A model generated the notes under the pieces. It was not told where the DNA came from and made no database searches. It saw nothing but the letters and a program-made list of their open reading frames with translations. Shown one piece after another: positions 37,052-47,656 of a stretch of DNA of 64,000 bases. The DNA lies in the NCBI GenBank assembly GCA_964352025.1, contig CAYGPZ010000004.1, forward strand, positions 1 to 64,000, given 5' to 3'. This DNA is from Hirschia sp964352025 (GTDB lineage: Bacteria > Pseudomonadota > Alphaproteobacteria > Caulobacterales > Hyphomonadaceae). The stretch's first letter is position 1, and each line of letters begins with the position of its first letter. The translations under genes were made by a program, and so were the position numbers.

Positions 37052-38572
37052 ATGACAAATTTCAAGGTCTTGATGACCTCATTCATACTCGTCCTAGCCC
37101 TTGCAAAATCTGCGAATGCGGAAAACACTCCTGTAAACAGCTATGAACCAAGTGTCTTTTCTAAAGACATAAAACATTCAGCTGGCGGTTCCACGGCTAC
37201 ATATGAGATGACTGCCGGTGAGACTTTAATACACAATGATAATGGTGAAGCTGTAGCGGCTGTATGGTCAGTGTCATACGTAGGCAAAGCTTCTCAAAGC
37301 AAGAAACGGCCAGTCACCTTTGTTTTTAGTGGTGGTCCTGGCTCTGCTACAGCAACACAAATTCTAGGTTATCTTGGTCCTAAAATCATTTCTATTCCGG
37401 GTTCTCCCAAAATAGATGATGGCGCAGCTCCATACTCAATAATCGATAACCAAGAATCTATATTGGATCAGACAGATATTGTTTTCGTCGACCCTATTGG
37501 AACAGGCTATAGTCGGGCGATTGGAAATTCCGAGAACAAAGATTTTTGGAGCATGTCCAAGGACACCCAATCAATGTCTAACTTCATTGAAACGTGGATA
37601 CATGAGAACAATCGCTGGAATTCTCCTAAATACATACTCGGACTAAGTTATGGATCGACACGCGCGGTTCAAATAGCCAATCATCTGAGCCATATGTCTC
37701 TCAACGGACTAATCCTATTAGGGCCAGCACTAAATTTCGATGGTTCAGCGTCTGTTGAACACAACATGATCGGATATTTTAGCAATATGCCGAGCATGGC
37801 AGCGATCGCTCATTATCACGGGAAAGCTGGACAAGGATTATCACTGGAAGAATTTACCGAGGAAGCTCGTAAATTCTCTGTATATGAATATGCCCCAGCT
37901 TTAATAATGGGAAACCAGTTATCTCTCAGTGCGCGGAAAGATATAGCTGATCGTCTGTCGTCATTCATCGGTATTAATTCAAACTATCTATTACAATCTG
38001 ATTTAAGAATAACGGTCCCCCGCTTTCGCAAAGAATTACTGCGTAAAGAAGGACTTGTCGTTGGTTTTATGGACGGACGTTATGTTGGTGATGAATACGA
38101 TGACACCGCAGCAGAACCTAAGATGGGCGACGCATCGTCATATCGTGAAAACGGTGCCTACACTGCAGCATTTTTCGATTATTTTGGATCAGAATTGGGC
38201 GTCAAAATGGATCGCCCCTACAAGATGTTTAACCCTCAAGCTGGAAAGTTTTGGGACTGGTCGCCCAATCTAGCGAGTTTCAAAGACCCTCAGAGATATA
38301 GAATTGCGAAACGTCTTGGAAAGATTGAGGTTGCGACACAATTGGCGAAAGTCATGCGCCAGAATGAAGGTTTAAAAGTTCTAGCGGGGATCGGATATTA
38401 TGATTTAGCCACCCCATTCCTCGATTCAGAGCGTACTTTTGCTAATTTTGGAATTATTTCAGATCGCATCACGTCTAAATATTACGAAGTTGGACATCGT
38501 CATTGGGCAAATAATACAACCCGCGTCGAACTAATGGATGACCTTCGCAAATATTATCAGACATCGAAATAG
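37052..38572 (+). CDS. S10-family serine carboxypeptidase-like protein, exported
   Basis: A 506-aa protein. ATG 37052 after AAAGGA is preferred over TTG 37028. It has a signal peptide ending KSANA. Family blocks are clear: FVFSGGPGSATATQ (oxyanion region), FVDPIGTGYSR, nucleophile Ser in LGLSYGSTR, a late Asp in YYDLATPF and His in VGHRHW. S10 enzymes remove C-terminal residues from peptides in the periplasm or outside. It stands alone, divergent from the TonB receptor, and may aid peptide scavenging. Confidence 0.88.
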   Translation: MTNFKVLMTSFILVLALAKSANAENTPVNSYEPSVFSKDIKHSAGGSTATYEMTAGETLIHNDNGEAVAAVWSVSYVGKASQSKKRPVTFVFSGGPGSATATQILGYLGPKIISIPGSPKIDDGAAPYSIIDNQESILDQTDIVFVDPIGTGYSRAIGNSENKDFWSMSKDTQSMSNFIETWIHENNRWNSPKYILGLSYGSTRAVQIANHLSHMSLNGLILLGPALNFDGSASVEHNMIGYFSNMPSMAAIAHYHGKAGQGLSLEEFTEEARKFSVYEYAPALIMGNQLSLSARKDIADRLSSFIGINSNYLLQSDLRITVPRFRKELLRKEGLVVGFMDGRYVGDEYDDTAAEPKMGDASSYRENGAYTAAFFDYFGSELGVKMDRPYKMFNPQAGKFWDWSPNLASFKDPQRYRIAKRLGKIEVATQLAKVMRQNEGLKVLAGIGYYDLATPFLDSERTFANFGIISDRITSKYYEVGHRHWANNTTRVELMDDLRKYYQTSK

Positions 38573-38876
38573 GTTAGTTTAACCAAACTACCGTTGGAAA
38601 ATATCACATTTATCTCCACGTCACTGAGGAGAGTCTGACGCCGCCTTTAGGTTAAATACTTGACTAAATAGAGAACGTGGCTCTGAGGGATGGTGATGCA
38701 ATTCTAATCCTCGAGTCCGGATTCACCGACCAAAGAACCAGCTCTGAGCACCCTATCCAAGTTATTGCAATCTCTGTTTAGCAAAAGTCTAAATCCATTT
38801 TGTGCACATTCCGCCTACATCTTGCAGATAAAATACTAGACGATGGAACAGAGATTGCGCATAAACCGTTGGATTC
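38573..38876. other. Non-coding gap before the lyase fragment
   Basis: A small TAGTTT/AAACTA hairpin follows the S10 stop. I find no intact frame. The region lies where the missing N-terminal two thirds of the downstream aromatic lyase would have been, but I could not recognise remnants of its Ala-Ser-Gly cofactor region. Confidence 0.45.
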
Positions 38877-39452
38877 TTGTTGCGTGAGGCAGTATCAGCC
38901 ATGTCCGGTCAGACTTCATTTGTTGTTGCTGACGCTTTGAAAGTTCAAATAGCAAATTTGGCTGATCTGATGGACAGGCAGTTCGCAACTCTTGTCGACA
39001 CACGGTATTCCAACGGTTTACCTTCAAACCCGACAGGTGCCACAGGAGATCGTGCAACAATAAACCACGGCTTCAAAGCAGTTCAAATCGCGGTGTCCGC
39101 TTGGACAGCTGAAGCGTGTAAACTGACGATGCCAGCTAGCGTTTTTTCAAGATCAACGGAATGCCACAACCAAGATAAAGTCTCTATGGGTACAATAGCC
39201 TCAAGGGATGCATTGCGGGTGAACGAATTAGTCTCTCAAGTTGCAGCAGCCCATTTGATGGCCTGTACTCAGGCTATTGAAATTCGTCTTTCTCAGGGAG
39301 AATTGAACGAAAAACTGGTTGGGCAGAACATTTTGAAAACGATTGAAAAAATTCGTTCGATTTCAAAATTCGTATCAGAGGACCGACCCCTTGATACTGA
39401 TCTATCCAATTTGACCCAAAAAATTCTGTCTGAAAATATTCTGGACACCTAA
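38877..39452 (+). pseudogene. C-terminal fragment of a histidine/phenylalanine ammonia-lyase family enzyme
   Basis: A 191-aa frame that matches only the C-terminal third of the HAL/PAL lyases (about 500 aa). The conserved run NQDKVSMGTIASRDALRVNE, the preceding ADALKVQIANLADLMDRQ and the helical QAIEIR end are recognisable. The Ala-Ser-Gly triad that forms the MIO cofactor lies in the missing N-terminal part, so the product cannot be a working lyase. There is no good ribosome site. I read it as a decayed gene, although expression of a small helical protein cannot be ruled out. Confidence 0.7.
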
Positions 39453-39557
39453 TACCCGCAATTAATTTACTACCTAGTGAACAAATTAATAATGACTAGG
39501 AAATTAGCGCTTCCATTTGTAAATATAAAGTCTCAGAGCTGTGAACTGGGAACCAAT

Positions 39558-40994
39558 ATGACAAACGGTAAAAGACAGGTGTTGATTAGTGGTGCAGGTC
39601 CCAGTGGCTTAGCTGCTGCTATGTTGTTTCATCAATATGGGTGGGAAGATATTATCGTATTGGAACGCAGCGAGTCCTCCTCCTCCTTCGTTCGAGAAAA
39701 AGCATTCAACTACCAGATTGACCCACGTGGACAGCAATTGCTCGAACGTCTGGGTATCAAAGAAATGTTGTATGAGTATGGTTTGCCCAATGATGATTTT
39801 ACTCTGACATTCGTAAAACCAGACGGGACCCAAAAAACCATCAAACCTCCCATTATTGATCCCAATCGTGGCACAGCATTCTGGACCCGTAGAAACGATT
39901 TTATCCGGATGTTGCAAATAGCGCTGGATGAGCAAAATACCGATGGACGTATTAGACTACTATACGGGCATAAATTCGAAGACATTGAAATGGATTCTCA
40001 AGACAACCCTAAAGTAATTTTTTCAGACACGAACGGCAATCAGCAGCATTTAAAGCCTGACCTCGTTATTGGATGCGATGGCTTGCACTCCGCGGTTAGA
40101 GTTAGCCTACAAAAGATATCGGACCTGAAAAATTTCGCGATGATAAAACATCCTTCGCCAGCTAGTAAATTGGCGTACAAAGTATTAAATTTTCCATCTA
40201 AATTTACAGTCAAAGGTGGATTGTCAGAGGTTGATGATCACAAAAGAGCCTTCGCATTCATCTCTAGCAATAAAAACTCGAATGACGCTTTCTCATTATT
40301 TGCTCTACCGGTCGCCAAACCTGATGCTCCACGTAGCATAAATCTTATAAGACTTGCTGATCACAATGTCTGGAAAATCAGTGAAGGAGAGGAACTCCTA
40401 AAGTATCTCGAAGATGCAATTCCTCAGTTAGACATACGTTCTCTTATTTCAGCGAGTGAAGCAGAAGATTTTGCGTCTATCAAACCTGGTCGTTTTCCAG
40501 ATCCCCAATACTGCCTAAGCTTATACAAGCATTTAGGATCACCTGAGCAACCAATGCATTGTATTTTAATTGGAGACTCTGCGCACAGTTTTCCTCCGGA
40601 TCTCGGACTTGGCGTCAACTCGTCCTTGGAAGATTTGATAGTGTTAGACCAATTCATGACGACAGAGAATGGTGATCTACCGGCAGTGTTTTCTAGCTAT
40701 GAGCGTCACAAGATTCCAGAAAACGCTGCCCTCGTGAAGCTTGTACAGACCGTTCACCCCTACCAATACAACCAAATACCATGGCGTCTAAAGACATGGA
40801 CAATTGCCTTTTTATTCAAAGAAATACTACACAAACTATCTTTAGGTTTTTTAGATAGGCATGCTTTTGCGCTCATACAAAATCACGATATTCCTTATAC
40901 TGAGGTGGAACGGCGTAAGAATAAAACAAACCGACTTACATCTCTTATAGGTATTGTAGGAGCGGTATTATTTGTGTTCGCAATCAATTCGTAA
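39558..40994 (+). CDS. FAD-dependent monooxygenase, kynurenine-3-monooxygenase-like, C-terminal TM
   Basis: A 478-aa flavoprotein. ATG 39558 follows GGGA, and the FAD strand VLISGAGPSGLAAA begins seven residues later; a GTG at 39477 is in frame but unlikely. VIGCDGLHSAVR and LIGDSAHSFPPDLGLGVNSSLEDL complete the FAD site. The Asn-x-x-x-Glu-Asp pattern and a C-terminal hydrophobic anchor (about 460-477) recall kynurenine 3-monooxygenase. The substrate is unproven. It sits beside the aromatic-lyase remnant, hinting at former aromatic amino acid metabolism here. Confidence 0.75.
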   Translation: MTNGKRQVLISGAGPSGLAAAMLFHQYGWEDIIVLERSESSSSFVREKAFNYQIDPRGQQLLERLGIKEMLYEYGLPNDDFTLTFVKPDGTQKTIKPPIIDPNRGTAFWTRRNDFIRMLQIALDEQNTDGRIRLLYGHKFEDIEMDSQDNPKVIFSDTNGNQQHLKPDLVIGCDGLHSAVRVSLQKISDLKNFAMIKHPSPASKLAYKVLNFPSKFTVKGGLSEVDDHKRAFAFISSNKNSNDAFSLFALPVAKPDAPRSINLIRLADHNVWKISEGEELLKYLEDAIPQLDIRSLISASEAEDFASIKPGRFPDPQYCLSLYKHLGSPEQPMHCILIGDSAHSFPPDLGLGVNSSLEDLIVLDQFMTTENGDLPAVFSSYERHKIPENAALVKLVQTVHPYQYNQIPWRLKTWTIAFLFKEILHKLSLGFLDRHAFALIQNHDIPYTEVERRKNKTNRLTSLIGIVGAVLFVFAINS

Positions 40995-41163
40995 AATCCA
41001 TCCTTGTAATGAATCTAGTCTGACTAATTACCCACATGCTGGATATACTCAATATCCCACCTTTTTTACCGCACTTACTAGCTACAAATGACTATTGAAT
41101 AAAATGATCTGGCTAAGCTCGTTGGGCGCGTCGTCAGGTATAACTTGTGAGGGATAGGGTGAT

Positions 41164-42039
41164 ATGACGGGTACAATTTTACGTCAAAAATTGGACAAGG
41201 GGCAAATTATAGCTGCCCCTGGTGTCTACGACATGATGAGCTTGCTTATTGCTAATAAAAGTGGCTTTGACGCACACTATGCATCTGGTTATTGGGGGAC
41301 AGCATCGGCACTAGGACTGCCCGATGTAGGCATTGCAGGGTATCGCGACTTCATCACACAATTTGAAAGGTTTGCGGCAAAAAGTAATGCGCCTCTCATA
41401 GCAGACGCAGACACTGGATTTGGAAGTATGGCTAACCTCGTACATGCCGTTGAGGGTTATGCCAAAGCAGGCATTGCCGCCATGCAAATTGAAGATCAAG
41501 GTTTCCCTAAAATATGCGGTCATGTTGGGAAGGCAGTATCTATTTCCCCTAAAACAATGGAAAACAGGATTAAAGCAGCCGTAGAAAAACGCGAAAGCCT
41601 TAGCCGTGGTTCCGACATGCTTATTATCGCTAGATCGGATGCCAGACGGACAGAGGGAATAGATAAAACAATAGATCGGCTAAAACGCTATGGAGACGTT
41701 GGTGCAGACGCCGTTTTTTTAGAAGCACCTCAGTCAGAGAGTGAAATAGAAAAAGCAGCCAGTTCTGTGTCTAATCCTTTAGTGATCAATGCGGCGCACG
41801 GTGGCTCAACTCCCATTTTATCCCCTGAGGCTTACCGTGACCTTGGCGCAGCAATCGTTATTTATCCTGCTGGAGCACCACTTTCAGCTGCAAACGCAGT
41901 CCAGAATTTCTACAGAAATCTAAAAGCTGGCAACGCAAATAGTGACCACACTGATTTATTTAGCTTCGACGAAATGTCAGAAATGCTAGGCATAAATGAC
42001 ATAGTTGAATTGCAAGAAAAATTTCCAGAAGACGAATAG
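41164..42039 (+). CDS. Isocitrate lyase/PEP mutase family enzyme
   Basis: A 291-aa TIM-barrel enzyme. PLIADADTGFG binds metal, and the catalytic loop KICGH carries the Cys used by isocitrate and methylisocitrate lyases. Length and motifs fit 2-methylisocitrate lyase, 2,3-dimethylmalate lyase or oxaloacetate decarboxylase. The loop reads KICGH instead of the KRCGH/KKCGH of true (methyl)isocitrate lyases, so I do not assign prpB. It is convergent with the E1 gene and has its own upstream region. Confidence 0.8.
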   Translation: MTGTILRQKLDKGQIIAAPGVYDMMSLLIANKSGFDAHYASGYWGTASALGLPDVGIAGYRDFITQFERFAAKSNAPLIADADTGFGSMANLVHAVEGYAKAGIAAMQIEDQGFPKICGHVGKAVSISPKTMENRIKAAVEKRESLSRGSDMLIIARSDARRTEGIDKTIDRLKRYGDVGADAVFLEAPQSESEIEKAASSVSNPLVINAAHGGSTPILSPEAYRDLGAAIVIYPAGAPLSAANAVQNFYRNLKAGNANSDHTDLFSFDEMSEMLGINDIVELQEKFPEDE

Positions 42040-42116
42040 AGTGAAAAGAGTTAGCTTGATCTGATAAATGATACTGCTCAAATCTATATTGTTTCAAACA
42101 CCTACTGAGTCATGCT

Positions 42117-44504
42117 CTATGAGTGCAATAGCCTGATTTTTTTACCTGACGAAAGAAAGTTGGCAGCCGAAACGATAGCATCAGCATCAATTTGAAAATG
42201 ATGATACAGGTCTTGGATTGTTCCTGTCTGGCCAAAATGCTCAACTCCTAGCGGTGCTGTTTGATGCCCCTTAACCCCACCAATCCAAGCCAATGTTGCT
42301 GGATGACCATCAGTAACTGTTATTAGGGTTGCATCACGAGGAACCATATCCATTAGTCGTTCTATTTGACTTGTTGCACTTACATGCCCGCGTGCTCTCG
42401 CGCGTCGAGCTGCTGTCCACCCCGAGTTCAGACGATCGGATGATGTAACTGCCAACACTCCAATATCACGCCGATCATTACCAATACGGCCTGCTGCTTC
42501 TATCGCCTCTGGCGCAACACAACCTTGATAAGCAATGACGACCTCGCAGTTGGGACCCGGTTCTCTTAGCCAGTATGCTCCATCAATGACACCGCGCTTA
42601 AATTCTTCATCATCATGGCTCTTTATCCCAACCTGCTCTAGCGGACGCGTCGTGAGGCGCATATATACTGATCCACCTGTCTCATCGCGAAGCCAAGTCC
42701 GTTCGTCTGGATCACCCTCGCCGCTTCTCTGCATATAGTCGAATGTCCAGTCCATAATTATAGACAATTCATCAAGGTATGCTGGTTCAAATGAAACCAA
42801 CCCGTCTTGGCTCATTCCGATTAATTGCGCGCCTATTGATTGATGCGCGCCGCCCTCTGGTGCCAATGTAACTCCCGAGGGCGTTCCAACAATTATAAAA
42901 CGAGAGTCTTGATAACAAGCGTAATTAAGCGCATCCAAACCACGCGCGACAAAGGGATCATAAACGGTCCCAATGGGGATTAGTCGCTCACCAAATACAC
43001 TATGAGATAGACCTGCTGCTCCCAACAACAAAAATAAATTCATCTCTGCAATACCCAACTCTATGTGTTGTCCATTGGGAGAAAATTGCCATTTTTGCGT
43101 TGAAGGAATCCGTTGTTCAAGAAAAGTGTCATCCTTAGATTCTCGAGCAAACAAACTCCGACGATTGACCCAAGGCCCTAAATTGGTCGACGCTGTCACA
43201 TCAGGAGATGTCGTGATTATTCTATCGGCAAGTTCGGAGTCCGATTTGGCTAGGTTATCCAAGATTTTTCCAAAACCAGCTTGCGTAGAAAGAACTTTAT
43301 CACTGAGAAATACCGGACCGGGGCTTTTAACAACGGGCGCGCTATAACGTCTTGGTCCGTTCTTGAAGAAATCTACGTCATCTAAAAATGATTGAAGGCC
43401 ATCAATATCATCAACTGTCGCAAACCGTTCCCACTCAGAACCGTCAGGAACCCCCATCTTCTTCTGGAAATCAGCCATCTGGGATGGGTTCATTAATCCA
43501 GCATGATTATCTTTGTGGCCTGCCAAAGGTGTTCCCCACCCTTTGATTGTATATGCCAAAAAGACAGTGGGCTGATCGTCATCTATTGCGTCAAAGGCTT
43601 TACTCAATGTTTCAGTACATTGGCCACCTAGATTATTCATTAGCGCCGACAGCTCATCATCTGAGCGACGATCCAACAGTGCAGTCACATTTCCCTGATC
43701 ACCTATATCGTCAAGTAGTCTCTCTCTCCATGCTGACCCACCGCGATATGTCAGTGCAGAGTAATCCGCATTTGGGCAATTTTGGATCCACGTTTTAAGC
43801 GCATCACCGCCGGGTTCTTCAAATGCAGCCTCTTGCAGGACGCCATGGCGTAAGACAACTGTCCTCCAACCGAAGGCGGTGAATATGGACTCGATTTTTT
43901 CCCACAATCCTTCATGCACGACACCATCTAGGCTCTGTCGGTTATAATCGATAATCCACCACGTGTTTCGTAGGTTTTGTTTCCAACCTTCTTGAAGACA
44001 TTCATAAACATTGCCCTCATCGAGTTCCGCGTCCCCGACCAAAGCAACCATACGCCCCATCGGACGATTTTCTGCCCACGGCTTGGCATTCAAATAGTCT
44101 TGAATGGTAGACGCAAAAGCGGTAATCGCGACGCCCAGTCCTACTGAACCGGTTGAAAAATCAACATCATCTATGTCTTTGGTACGGCTTGGATATGATT
44201 GTGCGCCACCAAATCCTCGAAAGTTCTCTAACTTTTCAAGTGTTTGCTGCCCCATCAAATACTGCAAAGCATGAAACACTGGCGAAGCATGTGGTTTTAC
44301 AGCGACCCTGTCTTCTCGTTTTAAGGTATCAAAATACAACGCAGATAAAATGGAGACCATAGACGCACAAGATGCTTGGTGACCACCTACTTTAACATCG
44401 CCATCTTCCTTCGTCCGAAGGTGATTAGCGTTGTGAACGATCCACGATGACAGCCATAATAACCGTTGTTCAATTGTTTTTAGGTGATCAAGTTTGGTGG
44501 CCAT
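42117..44504 (-). CDS. AceE-type homodimeric 2-oxoacid dehydrogenase E1
   Basis: A 795-aa thiamine-diphosphate enzyme of the single-chain E1 class. The TPP motif VGDAELDEGN and the following YNRQSLDG match AceE, and FSTGSVGLGVA is the N-terminal signature. It is about 90 residues shorter than E. coli AceE and closer in size to MdeB, the 2-oxobutyrate E1 of pseudomonads (from memory). No E2 or E3 gene is near, so it must use components encoded elsewhere. It ends the HMGL-HyuAB-CaiB operon, 44 bases after CaiB. Confidence 0.82.
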   Translation of the reverse strand: MATKLDHLKTIEQRLLWLSSWIVHNANHLRTKEDGDVKVGGHQASCASMVSILSALYFDTLKREDRVAVKPHASPVFHALQYLMGQQTLEKLENFRGFGGAQSYPSRTKDIDDVDFSTGSVGLGVAITAFASTIQDYLNAKPWAENRPMGRMVALVGDAELDEGNVYECLQEGWKQNLRNTWWIIDYNRQSLDGVVHEGLWEKIESIFTAFGWRTVVLRHGVLQEAAFEEPGGDALKTWIQNCPNADYSALTYRGGSAWRERLLDDIGDQGNVTALLDRRSDDELSALMNNLGGQCTETLSKAFDAIDDDQPTVFLAYTIKGWGTPLAGHKDNHAGLMNPSQMADFQKKMGVPDGSEWERFATVDDIDGLQSFLDDVDFFKNGPRRYSAPVVKSPGPVFLSDKVLSTQAGFGKILDNLAKSDSELADRIITTSPDVTASTNLGPWVNRRSLFARESKDDTFLEQRIPSTQKWQFSPNGQHIELGIAEMNLFLLLGAAGLSHSVFGERLIPIGTVYDPFVARGLDALNYACYQDSRFIIVGTPSGVTLAPEGGAHQSIGAQLIGMSQDGLVSFEPAYLDELSIIMDWTFDYMQRSGEGDPDERTWLRDETGGSVYMRLTTRPLEQVGIKSHDDEEFKRGVIDGAYWLREPGPNCEVVIAYQGCVAPEAIEAAGRIGNDRRDIGVLAVTSSDRLNSGWTAARRARARGHVSATSQIERLMDMVPRDATLITVTDGHPATLAWIGGVKGHQTAPLGVEHFGQTGTIQDLYHHFQIDADAIVSAANFLSSGKKIRLLHS

Positions 44505-44548
44505 AGATGTCCCTCAATATTATTGAATGCGATTGTATAGGATCAGCG

Positions 44549-45769
44549 TTAAACTATGCCGCTAGCTCGCAACTTTTCGATTTGCTCAGGCGTTAAATCT
44601 AACAATTCGCTGAGAACTTCTTCCGTATGTGAACCGACGTCTTGCGGACCTGCCCACCGCACCGCTCCAGGTGTTTTCGATAATTTAGGAAAAACGTTCT
44701 GCATCTTCAGATTTGGCCAATGTTTACTAGGAACATCGACTATCGCTTCACGCGCAGCGTAATGCGGGTCCTCCAACATATCAGCAGCCCGATAGACTTT
44801 TCCAACTGGAACAGAGTTTTCGATCATCAGAGTCTCTAACTCTTCCATCGTTTTGTCTTTGGACCAGTCCTGAATAATTGCGTCCAACTCAATCTGGTTT
44901 GTGCCTCTGGCGACATGGGACACATATTTTGGATCATCAATGAGGTGCGTCATGTCCATCGCGTTACATAGTCGAGCAAATATTGTGTCCTGATTTGCCG
45001 CAATAATCACCATTCCATCAGATGCTTTGTAGATATTGGATGGCGCAATTGCTGGCAGGTAGGAACCTGTGCGTTCACGCGTAAACCCTTCAACGGTAAA
45101 CTCAGGCACAAGGCTTTCCATGACCGTTAGAACTGATTCAAATATAGAAGCATCAACGACCTGACCTTCTCCGGTTTTGTCTCGGTGGTGAAGCGCACTT
45201 AGAGCACCGATAGTTGCGTAAGTTGCTGCAAGTGTATCACCAATGGAAATACCCGCACGCGACGGGACACGGTCAGGTTCCCCTATCACATAACGCATAC
45301 CGCCCATTGCTTCACCAACAGACGCATATCCCGGTCGACTGGAATAAGGACCAGTTTGACCATATCCGGACACCCTGACCATGATGAGATTTGGGTTTAT
45401 TTTTACAAGCTCTTCATACCCAAGCCCCCATTTTTCCATGGTTCCGGGACGAAAATTTTCTAGGACGATATCAACTTCAGCGACAAGCTTCCGAACTAAA
45501 TCCTGCCCATCTGCTTCGCGCAAATTTGCCGTGATACAGCGTTTACCTCGTGAAACTATTGTCCACCACAGCGGGTAACCTTCCCGCCCCCACTGGCGCA
45601 TTGGATCGCCTTTACCGGGCGGTTCCAGCTTAATGACATCAGCACCCATATCAGCCAGCAACTGACCACAAAATGGTCCTGCTATTAACTGCCCCAATTC
45701 AAGGACGCGTATATCTGTTAATGCACCGGTTCTTGAGCCTTTATTGCCGTGTTCGTTATTCTCACTCAT
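44549..45769 (-). CDS. CaiB/BaiF-family CoA-transferase
   Basis: A 406-aa class III CoA-transferase. It begins VLELGQLIAGPFCGQLLADM, contains ADVIKLEPP, and has the nucleophilic Asp in AGISIGD. Such enzymes move CoA between acids such as succinyl-CoA and a dicarboxylate. The start overlaps the hyuB stop as TAATG. Next to an HMG-CoA-lyase-like enzyme, it probably activates a hydroxy-diacid that the lyase then splits. This is inferred from operon logic. Confidence 0.88.
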   Translation of the reverse strand: MSENNEHGNKGSRTGALTDIRVLELGQLIAGPFCGQLLADMGADVIKLEPPGKGDPMRQWGREGYPLWWTIVSRGKRCITANLREADGQDLVRKLVAEVDIVLENFRPGTMEKWGLGYEELVKINPNLIMVRVSGYGQTGPYSSRPGYASVGEAMGGMRYVIGEPDRVPSRAGISIGDTLAATYATIGALSALHHRDKTGEGQVVDASIFESVLTVMESLVPEFTVEGFTRERTGSYLPAIAPSNIYKASDGMVIIAANQDTIFARLCNAMDMTHLIDDPKYVSHVARGTNQIELDAIIQDWSKDKTMEELETLMIENSVPVGKVYRAADMLEDPHYAAREAIVDVPSKHWPNLKMQNVFPKLSKTPGAVRWAGPQDVGSHTEEVLSELLDLTPEQIEKLRASGIV

Positions 45770-47643
45770 TACGACATCGCCGCCGTATTTTTCCAAGTCG
45801 GTTGAACAGGTGCTGGAAGGCCGGTTTCTTCCATGCAGTTGGTACGTAACGTTTCTATATCAGGACCAAAATCGAATATCTCAATTGGTGGTCGTTCGGC
45901 TTCAATTTTGTTTCGCAATGCTTTTGTCGCATCTGCATCCAAAAGACCTTCTACGCTAACGACAACACCATAATCTAGCGCTCCAGAAACTGTTACCAGA
46001 CCTTGAACGACTTCCTTTGCGACGACTTCAGGATCGCGCTCCAACGGGTCACCCCATCCGCCGCCTCCCCATGTCACGTAGTGAAGCATATCTCCGGCTT
46101 TCACATCAATTCGGTCAACTTTTGCACCCAGCATTGTTTCCGAACCATCCGGTTTAACGATTTTCTTCCATGAACGCTTTGCTGGCTTACCGCCATTTAC
46201 GCCCCATGGAGGTACAAACCACCGATCATCATGGATCGAGATTTGGCCATCTTGCGTGAAGTTATAGATCATATGAATGCCATTCCCCCCACGATTGAGC
46301 CCTGCACCACCTGAATCTGGTTCAGATTCATACTTTTCAATGACCATCGGGAAATACCGCTCCAAAAACTCGTTAGGAACGTTGGTGAAATCAGGCCATA
46401 GGGAGTGTCCATCAGGACCATCACCAAATGGTTTTCCCGGGATGCCTCCAAACCCAATCTGGAATAGCTGGAACCAATTCTCGTTTTCATCAAAACCAGA
46501 GAACATAAGATGGGGGCTAGACGAGAAACCGGCCGCGCATAGAAATTCCGGTGACTTTTGACCTAACAATGCACCCAAAACATCGAAAATACGTCCCAAA
46601 GCGTGCGTTCGGCAAGAAAGTGCTGCTGGATATTCAGGTTTGAGCAGAGACCCCTTGGGAATATTCACTTCGACAAGGTCATAAAACCCATCATTGAACA
46701 GAACCTGAGGGTCGAACACCATAATCATGTAAATACCGAAGAACATTCGGAACATGTTTTCGTTCAAGAAGAAATTGATTGAATATTCTGATTGAGGGTC
46801 CGTCCCATCAAAGTCTAAATATACCTTTTCGCCTTTGCGATGCATGGTACATTTTATTTTGAATGGCCCTTTGCCATTCCCATCATCACATATGTAATCT
46901 TCGAACGTGACTGGCTCTTCGCTGATGCTCGTCATAATGAGGTGGCGCATCGCTCTGCGGTTGCGATCCAGTAATTCATCAGCAGCTGAATCAAACAAGT
47001 CATCACCAAAGCGTTCACACAATTCTTGCACGCGCTCTGCTGCAACTCGGCAAGAAGCTACAATAGCGTTCAAGTCCGCCTTATACCATTCAGGCATACG
47101 GCTTTGGTGCGCTGCTATCTTAAGAATATCTTCCTGAAACACGCCCTTACGGTAAAGCTTTACCGGCGGAACTCTTAGGCCTTCCTCGAAGATTGATTGA
47201 GCATCATTCGGCATCGAACCAGGAACTTTACCACCGATATCCGTCATGTGACCGAACATTGCAGCCCAGGATATCAGGCGCCCATTTCGGAATATGGGCA
47301 TAATGATCAATTGATCATTATTGTGACTTATCGCTCCCTCACAAGAATAAGGATCATTCAACAAGATCACATCACCATCCTCGATGTCACCTTCATACCC
47401 CTTCAGGAATCCGCCAAGGAAGGAACCAAATTGCCCAACCACCATTTGGCCTGATCGGTTTGCAATCATTGGGAAAGCATCACCTTGCTCTCGAATTCCA
47501 GGCGATAATGCAGTCCGAAACAGCGTTGCATCCATCTCTATTCGAGCATTTCGTAATGCGTTTTCAACCAAGTCCAGAGTAATTGGGTCAACGTCACATT
47601 TGGCGAACGGCGTTGAGTTCGTTTCAATAATATTCGCAACCAT
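45769..47643 (-). CDS. Hydantoinase B/oxoprolinase-family subunit
   Basis: A 624-aa protein starting at 47643, where GGAGGG supports the ATG; longer frames overlap hyuA and have no function. LLNDPYSCEGAISHNNDQ and GGGGWGDPLERDP are hallmark regions of the HyuB family. HyuA/HyuB pairs use ATP to open cyclic amides (5-oxoproline, N-methylhydantoin) or to carboxylate ketones (acetone, acetophenone). It is coupled to CaiB by TAATG and follows hyuA by 13 bases. Confidence 0.9.
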   Translation of the reverse strand: MVANIIETNSTPFAKCDVDPITLDLVENALRNARIEMDATLFRTALSPGIREQGDAFPMIANRSGQMVVGQFGSFLGGFLKGYEGDIEDGDVILLNDPYSCEGAISHNNDQLIIMPIFRNGRLISWAAMFGHMTDIGGKVPGSMPNDAQSIFEEGLRVPPVKLYRKGVFQEDILKIAAHQSRMPEWYKADLNAIVASCRVAAERVQELCERFGDDLFDSAADELLDRNRRAMRHLIMTSISEEPVTFEDYICDDGNGKGPFKIKCTMHRKGEKVYLDFDGTDPQSEYSINFFLNENMFRMFFGIYMIMVFDPQVLFNDGFYDLVEVNIPKGSLLKPEYPAALSCRTHALGRIFDVLGALLGQKSPEFLCAAGFSSSPHLMFSGFDENENWFQLFQIGFGGIPGKPFGDGPDGHSLWPDFTNVPNEFLERYFPMVIEKYESEPDSGGAGLNRGGNGIHMIYNFTQDGQISIHDDRWFVPPWGVNGGKPAKRSWKKIVKPDGSETMLGAKVDRIDVKAGDMLHYVTWGGGGWGDPLERDPEVVAKEVVQGLVTVSGALDYGVVVSVEGLLDADATKALRNKIEAERPPIEIFDFGPDIETLRTNCMEETGLPAPVQPTWKNTAAMS

Positions 47644-47656
47644 AATATTGCCCTCC

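Noticed and set aside
41164..42039. Assignment as prpB (methylisocitrate lyase)
   Set aside because: The catalytic loop reads KICGH and no methylcitrate synthase or dehydratase is adjacent.
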